This document shows, in pieces, positions 6,212 to 11,713 of a stretch of 11,713 nt of DNA (position 1 is its first letter; every line of letters begins with the position of its first letter). The position numbers and the translations under genes are program-made. This stretch comes from Alphaproteobacteria bacterium (lineage in GTDB: Bacteria; Pseudomonadota; Alphaproteobacteria; ATCC43930; CGMCC-115725). Where the stretch lies: positions 1 to 11,713 of the forward strand of contig JAFAHP010000072.1 of NCBI GenBank assembly GCA_019237175.1. The letters run 5' to 3'. Below the pieces are notes generated by a model. The model searched no databases, was not told the origin of the DNA, and saw only the letters and a list, made by a program, of their open reading frames with translations.

Positions 6212-7111
6212 ATGGCGGCGATTGGATTTATCGGGCTGGGCAACATGGGGGCGCCGATGGCGGCGAACCTGATCAAGGCCGGCCATCAGGTCACCGGGTA
6301 CGACCTGGTGCCCGCCGCGGTCGCCTCCCTGGCGGAAAAAGGCGGACGGCCGGCGGCGAGTGCGACCGAGGCGATCGCATCCGCCGAAATCGTGATTACC
6401 ATGCTGCCGGCGGGGCCCCAGGTGCGCGAGGTTTATCTCGGCAATAGCGGGGTCTTGGGTCGGGCTAAGAGGAGTGCTTTGCTGATCGACTGCTCGACAA
6501 TCGACGTCGATACTGCCCGCGCGGTGGCCGGTGCGGCACAGGAGGCGGGGTTTGACATGCTCGATGCGCCGGTCTCTGGCGGCACCGCCGGGGCAGTGGC
6601 GGCAACCCTGACGTTCATGGTTGGTGGCGAAGCGCCGGCGTTTGCGCGGGCGCGGCCGATTCTTGAGGCTATGGGACGCACGATCGTCCACACCGGCCCC
6701 GCGGGCAACGGCCAGGCGGTCAAGATTTGCAACAACATGCTGCTCGCCGTGTCGATGATCGGCCTGTGCGAGGCTTTTACGTTGGGCCAAAAGCTTGGGC
6801 TCGCACCGCAGACCTTGTTTGATGTCGTCAGCAAATCGACTGGCCAATGCTGGGCCTTGACAGGCTATTGCCCGGTGCCGGGACCGGTGCCGTCGTCGCC
6901 GGCGAACCGCGATTATGCTGCTGGTTTTACCGCAGCAATGATGCTCAAGGACCTGCGGCTCGCCCAACAGGCGGCTGGTGCCGTTGCGGCGCCCACCCCG
7001 ATGGGCGCGGCCGCGGCTGCTCTTTATCAGCTATTTGTCGACGAAGGCAGCGGCCGTTTCGATTTCTCCGCGATCTATCGCTTTATCGCCAAACCAGCAC
7101 CTAAAATTTGA
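6212..7111 (+). CDS. mmsB: 3-Hydroxyisobutyrate dehydrogenase
   Basis: The protein has 299 residues, the standard family length. The N-terminal Rossmann domain begins IGFIGLGNMGAPMAANLIKA, with the dinucleotide loop GLGNMG at 8-13. DAPVSGG (118-124) is the substrate-binding signature. GNGQAVKICNN (165-175) carries the catalytic lysine K171. LKDLRLA (245-251) with K246 belongs to the C-terminal helical domain. It oxidises 3-hydroxyisobutyrate to methylmalonate semialdehyde with NAD+, directly after the hydrolase encoded upstream. The adjacent gene for the hydrolase and the upstream acyl-CoA dehydrogenase make valine breakdown the likely role. A related beta-hydroxyacid dehydrogenase (for example tartronate semialdehyde reductase) is less likely in this context. 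Confidence 0.92.
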   Translation: MAAIGFIGLGNMGAPMAANLIKAGHQVTGYDLVPAAVASLAEKGGRPAASATEAIASAEIVITMLPAGPQVREVYLGNSGVLGRAKRSALLIDCSTIDVDTARAVAGAAQEAGFDMLDAPVSGGTAGAVAATLTFMVGGEAPAFARARPILEAMGRTIVHTGPAGNGQAVKICNNMLLAVSMIGLCEAFTLGQKLGLAPQTLFDVVSKSTGQCWALTGYCPVPGPVPSSPANRDYAAGFTAAMMLKDLRLAQQAAGAVAAPTPMGAAAAALYQLFVDEGSGRFDFSAIYRFIAKPAPKI

Positions 7112-7153
7112 AACGAAGGCTTAACCGGGCCGACGCTAATTTCGCCGAGACTG

Positions 7154-7171
7154 CGCAATTGCGAGGCCTCG
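7154..7171 (+). promoter_or_regulatory. Two overlapping 10-bp palindromes before the MarR-type gene
   Basis: CGCAATTGCG (7154-7163) and CGAGGCCTCG (7162-7171) are each perfect palindromes. They sit directly before the ATG at 7173 and include its GAGG ribosome-binding site. A MarR-type dimer bound here would block its own expression. No binding is shown by the sequence alone. Confidence 0.35.
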
Positions 7172-7172
7172 G

Positions 7173-7643
7173 ATGAACAACAATTATCTGGAAGTGATTT
7201 CATTGATCGAGCGGCTTCACCGCCATTTTTTGGAGGTGGTGAAGCTCGAGCTGGAAGGGCTTGGTATTCACGACATCAACAATGTTCAAGGGATGATGCT
7301 GTTCAATATCGGCGAGGCGGAGATGTCGGTCGGCGAGCTGACGTTGCGCGGCTGCTATCTCGGCTCGAACGTGTCCTACAACGTCAAGAAAATGGTCGAG
7401 AACGGTTATCTGGTGCAACAGCGCTCGCCGCATGACCGCCGCTCGGTGCATGTCCGGCTGACCGATAAGGGCATGAAGTTGCGCGAGGTACTGACCGCGA
7501 TGCACCGCCGCCATTCGGAGATGCTGGGCCAGTCGCCGGTCGGCGCCGAGGATTTGCAGGCGGCTGCCGTCACGCTGCGCCGGCTCGAGCGCTTCTGGAT
7601 CCGTGCCGGCGACTTGATGCAGCGCCCGCAATTCGCTGCCTGA
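7173..7643 (+). CDS. MarR-family winged-helix regulator, LdtR-like
   Basis: The protein has 156 residues. It starts with a long dimerisation helix (YLEVISLIERLHRHFLEVVK, 5-24). GIHDINNVQGMMLFNIGEAE (31-50) leads into the helix-turn-helix with GCYLGSNVSYNVKKMVENGY (60-79), followed by a wing (SPHDRRSVHVRLTDKG, 85-100) and a C-terminal helix. The pattern resembles LdtR-type regulators of alphaproteobacteria, known in Liberibacter to control an L,D-transpeptidase gene; I infer only the subgroup, not the target. It is encoded 61 bases after the valine-pathway dehydrogenase on the same strand, so it may be cotranscribed, but its usual role elsewhere is not in valine metabolism. GAGG six bases before the ATG supports the start. 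Confidence 0.85.
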   Translation: MNNNYLEVISLIERLHRHFLEVVKLELEGLGIHDINNVQGMMLFNIGEAEMSVGELTLRGCYLGSNVSYNVKKMVENGYLVQQRSPHDRRSVHVRLTDKGMKLREVLTAMHRRHSEMLGQSPVGAEDLQAAAVTLRRLERFWIRAGDLMQRPQFAA

Positions 7644-7650
7644 TTTTTTT
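7619..7650 (+). terminator. Possible intrinsic terminator at the end of the MarR-type gene
   Basis: GCAGCG (7619-7624) and CGCTGC (7634-7639) form a 6-bp stem with a nine-base loop, followed after four bases by seven Ts (7644-7650). The stem lies within the last codons of the gene. The stem is short, so termination would be partial at best. Confidence 0.4.
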
Positions 7651-7696
7651 GGTGACCGCCGCGGCTGCGGCTGCAAATCTGAGCCATCACGGTTGC

Positions 7697-7703
7697 GGAG
7701 GAG
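7697..7703 (+). promoter_or_regulatory. Ribosome-binding site deciding the DUF442 start
   Basis: GGAGGAG ends four bases before the ATG at 7708. It favours that start over the in-frame TTG at 7693, which would place this site inside the coding region. Confidence 0.7.
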
Positions 7704-7707
7704 CAGC

Positions 7708-8136
7708 ATGACAGCCGAACTCATCCCCTTAACGCCGGGATTGAGCGTCACCGGGCGGCTCGATCGGGCCGATATCGATGCGCTGGCGCAGGCCGGGATA
7801 CGCACGATCATCAACAACCGGCCGGATGACGAAGACCCGGGCCAACTCCCCGCGGCCGAGGCTCGAAGGCTTGCCGAGGCGCACGGCATCGCGTACCACC
7901 ATATCCCGGTTACCGGGGCAAGCCTGACCAAGGACGATGTCGAAGCCTTTGCCGCGACGCTACGAACGGCACCTCAGCCGATCGTCGCGCATTGCCGCAG
8001 CGGCACCCGTTCAACCCTGTTGTGGGCACTGACGCGGCTGCGAGAGGGGGCCGATCCGCTTGCGTTGATCGCCGAGGCCGCGCGGCATGGGATCGACATC
8101 GCTGCCCTTCCGGCGGTGGCGGCGCGGTTGCGCTGA
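7708..8136 (+). CDS. DUF442/TIGR01244-family protein, rhodanese- or phosphatase-like
   Basis: The protein has 142 residues. GRLDRADIDALAQAGIRTII (16-35), then NNRPDDE (36-42), match the DUF442 pattern; its relatives include the extra domain of the beta-lactamase-hydrolase-like sulfur-handling proteins (Blh). The active-site loop is AHCRSGTRS (94-102) with nucleophile C96 and R101. There are four residues between the cysteine and arginine, not the five of classical tyrosine phosphatases, so the loop has rhodanese length. The fold is phosphatase-like; the activity here (sulfur transfer or dephosphorylation) cannot be told. No metallo-beta-lactamase domain is fused or adjacent. It follows the MarR-type gene by 64 bases and ends 19 bases from a convergent gene. 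Confidence 0.85.
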   Translation: MTAELIPLTPGLSVTGRLDRADIDALAQAGIRTIINNRPDDEDPGQLPAAEARRLAEAHGIAYHHIPVTGASLTKDDVEAFAATLRTAPQPIVAHCRSGTRSTLLWALTRLREGADPLALIAEAARHGIDIAALPAVAARLR

Positions 8137-8155
8137 ATAGCGGCTGCGGGGCGAG

Positions 8156-9499
8156 TCAGCGGGCCAAACGCGGCGCTCGCCGGTATTTCGGCAGCGCCGA
8201 GATTATGGCGCCGGCGACCGGAAGCGACCGCAAATAGCAACAGACGATTGCGGCAAGACCCGCGATCAGCCACCACCACACCAGTTCGCGGCTGAGCCAG
8301 AACAGGATTTCGATGCGCACGCGCAATCCTTCGCCCGGTATGCTGGCAGCCGCCATCTGCACGGCGTGGCGCAGCGGTTCTTCCCAGCCGACGAACAACA
8401 CCGCCGCGATCATTCGGGAAAAGAAGTGCTGCACTTCGGGTTGCCGGCAGATCCGGCGAAGCTGGATGAGCCCCGGCATCACCATCGCAAAATAGATCCC
8501 GCGGTAATCGACGTTTCGTGCGGCCAAGAAGCAAGCGATCAGCAGAATTGCGCCGGCGATCAGGCATTCCTTCTCGAATGAGTTGCAATCGGGCCGCGCG
8601 GCGTGGAGAACCTGTGCCAATCGTCGTGTCCTGGCGAGCGCCAATCCTCCAAGCACGGCCAACAGAGCAACGGCAAAGAAACGGGGAGGTGGCACCGCCA
8701 GTGCCGTCGCGAGACCGAATGGCAGGTTCACGGCGGCAAACGAGCCCCCATAATAGGACGGCGAGGGAATGTTCGACAGTGCCTTGGCGAGTTCGGCGTG
8801 GTCGCCGACGATCAACCCCAGCAGTAGAGAAGTGACGACCGTGGCGGCGAGAATCGCGTCGCGCTGCCGCTCGCGGGCGAGCATGATCAATAAGGCAAGC
8901 GGATAGTATTTTAACAGTCCGGCGATCAGATAAAGCGCATAAGCGGCAAAACGGGACGGGCCAGAAGCACGAAGAAACGCGCAACCGGCTAGTATCAACA
9001 TGAAGACGACCAAATCGTTGTTGGCACGTTCGAGTGCATAGACGGTCATCGGCGACAACGCGGTTAATGCCATGAACAACACTTCGGCGCGCGATTTTGG
9101 CCGGCATGTCGCGGCAATCGAGGCAACGAACAATACGCCAAGCCCAAGCCCGACCGCGGTTCTGGCGCCGGTATCGAGAAACCCCGGTATGATCTTTAGC
9201 CACAATGGCGAGTAGACATGTGGCCGGCCGAGCACATCGCACGGGTTCCACATATAGACGTCGATCCCAGCGCGATTACACTGGGCGGCCGCGAGCACCG
9301 CGTCGATGTCGAGAAACGGAAAACGAAACGGCTCGAAGGCGAACTGGCGCAGGGCCGCGAAATAGAGTGAACTCGGCCCCCAATGCCACAGCGCCGCCAG
9401 CGCCAAATAAGGCAGCAGGACGGTCCCCGGAACGATCAGGCGATAGGCGAGATGCCGGGTCCTCGCCGGTACGAGGGATACGCTCTGCGTCAGATCCAT
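8156..9499 (-). CDS. Polytopic membrane glycosyltransferase, GT87/DUF2029-like
   Basis: The protein has 447 residues and many hydrophobic helices, the first at about 20-38. The first periplasmic loop carries acidic residues (PFLDIDAVLAAAQ, D64/D66) and then DVYMWNPCDVLGRPHVYSPL (80-99). The motifs ALERANNDLVVF (155-166) and GLLKYYPLALL (194-204) resemble the GT-C fold group that uses polyprenyl-phosphate sugars on the outer face of the inner membrane. I infer a glycan-modifying or lipid-linked sugar transferase, with no evidence for the sugar. The ATG at 9497-9499 has no strong ribosome-binding site. It lies downstream of a second polytopic membrane gene on the same strand, and a 131-base gap with a palindrome separates them. 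Confidence 0.7.
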   Translation of the reverse strand: MDLTQSVSLVPARTRHLAYRLIVPGTVLLPYLALAALWHWGPSSLYFAALRQFAFEPFRFPFLDIDAVLAAAQCNRAGIDVYMWNPCDVLGRPHVYSPLWLKIIPGFLDTGARTAVGLGLGVLFVASIAATCRPKSRAEVLFMALTALSPMTVYALERANNDLVVFMLILAGCAFLRASGPSRFAAYALYLIAGLLKYYPLALLIMLARERQRDAILAATVVTSLLLGLIVGDHAELAKALSNIPSPSYYGGSFAAVNLPFGLATALAVPPPRFFAVALLAVLGGLALARTRRLAQVLHAARPDCNSFEKECLIAGAILLIACFLAARNVDYRGIYFAMVMPGLIQLRRICRQPEVQHFFSRMIAAVLFVGWEEPLRHAVQMAAASIPGEGLRVRIEILFWLSRELVWWWLIAGLAAIVCCYLRSLPVAGAIISALPKYRRAPRLAR

Positions 9500-9566
9500 G
9501 CCATCGGCGCGAGCCTACCCTCGCCAAGGTTAAGTGCTGATGAACAGACGATCCGCGGTGCTTTTC

Positions 9567-9601
9567 ATTGGAGCTGGGCTGTTCAACAGCCCAGCTCCAA
9601 T
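9567..9601 (-). repeat. Perfect 35-bp palindrome between two membrane-protein genes
   Basis: Two 17-base arms (9567-9583 and 9585-9601) are exactly complementary around one central C. As RNA it would fold into a stem of about 14-15 pairs with a small loop. It lies 29 bases after the stop of the upstream minus-strand gene and 67 bases before the start of the next. No T-run follows on either strand, so a classical terminator is uncertain; an RNA-stabilising or attenuating hairpin is possible. Confidence 0.8.
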
Positions 9602-9630
9602 TCATCCAACCCATCTAACCTATGAGCGGC

Positions 9631-11391
9631 TCATTCCTGCGAGAGTTTGCAGTATCGCGCCCAGGAAAGACGCGAGCAGGTGATCCCCGGCGCCATCTGT
9701 TGCTGGCGCGGCTGATCGGAAAGGAGCACCAAAAGTTCGCTTGGGTCGCCTGCGTTGAGGGCTTGCGCAATCTCCTTTTCACAGTACCGGGAGCGCCGCT
9801 TCTGGAGAATCTCTGCGATGTGGGACGGGGACCGCAGCACGTCCCGCAAATCCAAGTCGTAGCTCTGCCGTGCAAGATAGACGGTATTGGTCGGAACATC
9901 CGCACGAGCCGCTGCGATCATCAGCTGCATGTTCGCCCGGATCTGTCTCACGCTCTCGCTGCATTGAAAGCTGGGCACGACCTCGATGCGGCTGGCCCGG
10001 CTGACCAAGCGAGACATTTCGTTCTCGTCGAGTTCCTCGGCTCCCGCTCCGGCCGCAATGCTGCCAACGATGTGCTCGCGGAGGGGTTGGACGTCGCAAA
10101 GTTGAAGAATTGCGGCACCTAACAGGCACAGTGCGACGCCAGGCCGCGGGCGGCGAAAGGCCAGTACAACGACCAAAACAATCTGGGCATAGCCGATCAG
10201 CCAGAAAAATCGTCCGCTGGACCGAAATATTCCGAGAAGCGAACTTACGTAAGGCGGCATTGGCAATGTCAGGATCAGCCACCGGCCGATAAACACGCGA
10301 TGGGAAATCGCGAATGCCGTCATAGCCGCGCATGCGATTAGAAGTGTCGCATGGCGCCGCGCATTCCGGCTCAGCCAACTGGCCTCGGCTGGCAGCGCAA
10401 AGATCGAGGCCAATAAGAGCCCCAGCCCGAGATAGTTGAAACCCTCGTACTGACCGCCGGTTGCATCGATGATTCCTTGCATTCCGGGATAAATGCCGCT
10501 TGCCTGCGGCACAAAGGGCGAAACCACGTTCATCGAGTAGTGTCCGTATTCGGCGAAAGGCAGACCGCCTCCTTTGCCAAATTGGCCGCCGAGCGCAGTC
10601 AAAATAGCTACCGGCGCCACTGTCGCGATCCCGGTCGCGAGGGCTTCCGGTGTCGTTGCCAGGCGATCGAGACGGCGCTGGACGAGTGCGCATAGCCAAA
10701 CAGCACCGACCATCGCAAACAGATATACGTTCGTCAGGTAGCTAAGGCAAAGAAGACCGATCCAGGCTGCCGCAACAGCGCCCGAATGCCTTTTCCGCAG
10801 CGAAAAGAGGTAGAGGGCCAGGGCGCCGATCAGCAGAAACTGTGCCTCGAGCGCGATGTCCCCCCACCGCCACAGCAACGCCGGCATCGTATCGGCAAAG
10901 ATTGCGCCGATGACGGCTGCGAGCGCACAGCGAGTCTTTGCCTCGATCAGCACCAGCGTCATCATCACGCCGGGAAGAACAAAGCACAGAAATAAAAAGA
11001 TCCCATAAGGATTAACGATGACCCCGGTAGAGCTGTGGATCAGCCGGCCCACTAAAGCCATGACCGGGACCACGTCGGCGAAGATGACATTGGTGCCGGT
11101 CGGAGCGCCGAGTGCGGGGACGTAAAATAGCGGCAGCTGCCACGGGTTCTGAACAAAGTAATAATAGGCGGCGAGAACAACCTGCATATCGATTCCCATC
11201 GGGAATCTCCAAAAGGCATCCCGTCCGGCCACAAATTCCCAATCGAACAAGCTCGCGACCCAGAAAAGACCGACGGTCGCCGCTACTACCAGCAACTGCC
11301 AGGTCGGCAGCTGTACCAGAACGATGCGGTCAAGACGTCGAGCCAAGGTCTCTGATCGCCTCCCGGCCGGTTTTGTATCAATCAATGCCAA
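9631..11391 (-). CDS. DUF6311-like polytopic membrane protein
   Basis: The protein has 586 residues with about ten or more hydrophobic helices between 30 and 450, and a soluble C-terminal part (about 452-586) starting EELDENEMSRLVSRASRIEV. The first loop has PMGIDMQVVLAAYYYFVQNP (64-83) and the motif GTNVIFADVVPVMALVGRLI (99-118), the Gly-Thr...Asp...Pro pattern of the DUF6311 family, whose members look like GT-C sugar transferases of unproven activity. The start is a TTG at 11389-11391, with another TTG at 11383-11385; no ATG lies between the upstream in-frame stop (TAG at 11416-11418) and residue 65, and no ribosome-binding site is obvious. It is co-directional with the GT87-like gene and probably belongs to the same surface-glycan function. 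Confidence 0.7.
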   Translation of the reverse strand: MALIDTKPAGRRSETLARRLDRIVLVQLPTWQLLVVAATVGLFWVASLFDWEFVAGRDAFWRFPMGIDMQVVLAAYYYFVQNPWQLPLFYVPALGAPTGTNVIFADVVPVMALVGRLIHSSTGVIVNPYGIFLFLCFVLPGVMMTLVLIEAKTRCALAAVIGAIFADTMPALLWRWGDIALEAQFLLIGALALYLFSLRKRHSGAVAAAWIGLLCLSYLTNVYLFAMVGAVWLCALVQRRLDRLATTPEALATGIATVAPVAILTALGGQFGKGGGLPFAEYGHYSMNVVSPFVPQASGIYPGMQGIIDATGGQYEGFNYLGLGLLLASIFALPAEASWLSRNARRHATLLIACAAMTAFAISHRVFIGRWLILTLPMPPYVSSLLGIFRSSGRFFWLIGYAQIVLVVVLAFRRPRPGVALCLLGAAILQLCDVQPLREHIVGSIAAGAGAEELDENEMSRLVSRASRIEVVPSFQCSESVRQIRANMQLMIAAARADVPTNTVYLARQSYDLDLRDVLRSPSHIAEILQKRRSRYCEKEIAQALNAGDPSELLVLLSDQPRQQQMAPGITCSRLSWARYCKLSQE

Positions 11392-11667
11392 TCTGCAGCT
11401 TCAACAGATCTGGGCTACTTGTGTCGGCGGCTCCGCACCGGAGCGCGTCACGGGGTCGATTGCAGCCTGCCGCCGATGACAGGCTCTACCACCGATAGCC
11501 TTTATCGATCGTGAATGATCAGGCTGGCAGGCTCGCTTAGTTCCCATTGCCACTTGAGTGAGAACGAGGTCCTTATGTCGTCATCCCCGGCCTGTCCTGG
11601 CTTGTCCCGGGATCCAGGTGGATGCCTATGGATTTGGTCCCCTGGGTCTGACGATCCCGAATCGTGG

Positions 11668-11684
11668 CCCGGGCTCTGCCCGGG
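11668..11684. repeat. GC-rich hairpin, REP-like
   Basis: CCCGGGC, loop TCT, GCCCGGG form a perfect 7-bp stem. With its flanks (CGTGG before, CA after) it resembles the palindromic part of the 29-bp repeats around the GIY-YIG gene, with two extra bases and changes in the loop. Confidence 0.55.
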
Positions 11685-11688
11685 GCAG

Positions 11689-11713
11689 GCCCTGCGGCCG
11701 GTGGCCGCAGGGC
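11689..11713. repeat. Perfect 11-bp-stem hairpin at the window edge
   Basis: GCCCTGCGGCC (11689-11699), loop GGT and GGCCGCAGGGC (11703-11713) are fully complementary. It follows the previous hairpin by four bases, and the stem may extend beyond the window. Tandem hairpins of this kind are typical of REP-like intergenic elements. Confidence 0.6.

Larger units (their letters stand above)
11392..11713. other. Gene-free end region with GC-rich repeats
   Basis: I see no supportable gene on either strand. The first ~180 bases would contain the promoter of the minus-strand DUF6311-like gene; I could not pick convincing boxes. From about 11578 the sequence changes to GTCATCCCCGGCC-type repeat DNA, with the hairpins listed separately, and it continues past the right edge. 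Confidence 0.6.

Noticed and set aside
7974..9251. Long minus-strand open frame of 425 codons
   Set aside because: It overlaps the DUF442 gene and the GT87-like gene, is rich in Arg, Ala and Cys, and shows no domain pattern, whereas the overlapping frames do.
9779..10699. Minus-strand open frame of 306 codons inside the DUF6311-like gene
   Set aside because: It has low-complexity Arg-rich composition and no recognisable motif; the membrane protein in the other frame has clear hydrophobic helices.
1..11713. CRISPR array, tRNA, rRNA, prophage or multi-gene defence system
   Set aside because: No regularly spaced direct repeats, no tRNA-like fold noticed by eye, and no helicase, phage or transposase genes. 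The toxin-antitoxin pair and the GIY-YIG unit are the only mobile or defence-like items.

Overview
The window is high-GC DNA (about 65-70% in typical genes) with the look of an alphaproteobacterial chromosome, probably from the Rhizobiales/Rhodospirillales breadth. The grounds are the two-domain dCTP deaminase, an LdtR-like MarR regulator, a stand-alone GIY-YIG gene framed by GC-rich palindromic repeats, and the type of valine-degradation cluster. This placement is inferred from protein resemblance, not from a search.

Layout. (1) At the left edge, on the minus strand, is the N-terminal 69 codons of anthranilate phosphoribosyltransferase (trpD). (2) Divergent from it is a VapBC-type toxin-antitoxin pair (377-1053) with a 9-bp inverted repeat around a candidate promoter; the antitoxin looks nearly leaderless. 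(3) 1245-2489 encodes a two-domain dCTP deaminase with clearly AT-rich internal stretches. (4) 2551-7643 is a plus-strand valine-catabolism block: isobutyryl-CoA-type acyl-CoA dehydrogenase, an unrecognised small protein, a GIY-YIG nuclease in an inverted-repeat frame, a GNAT acetyltransferase, 3-hydroxyisobutyryl-CoA hydrolase, 3-hydroxyisobutyrate dehydrogenase and an LdtR-like MarR regulator. (5) 7708-8136 is a DUF442/TIGR01244 cysteine-loop protein. (6) On the minus strand, convergent with the rest, are two polytopic membrane proteins, a GT87/DUF2029-like glycosyltransferase (8156-9499) and a DUF6311-like protein (9631-11391), separated by a perfect 35-bp palindrome. (7) The last ~320 bases have no gene I can support and end in tandem GC-rich hairpins.

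How the genes fit together. Three enzymes give consecutive branch steps of valine degradation: isobutyryl-CoA to methacrylyl-CoA (dehydrogenase), 3-hydroxyisobutyryl-CoA to 3-hydroxyisobutyrate (hydrolase), then to methylmalonate semialdehyde (dehydrogenase). The hydratase that acts between the first two and the semialdehyde dehydrogenase that follows are not in the window. A GIY-YIG cassette appears to have entered between the first enzyme and the rest, and its left repeat now supplies the tail of the preceding small protein. The two membrane proteins probably act on lipid-linked sugars or cell-surface glycans.

I found no CRISPR array, prophage, transposase, rRNA or tRNA, and no clear new multi-gene system. 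The least ordinary item is the GIY-YIG gene in its near-perfect 29-bp inverted repeats.
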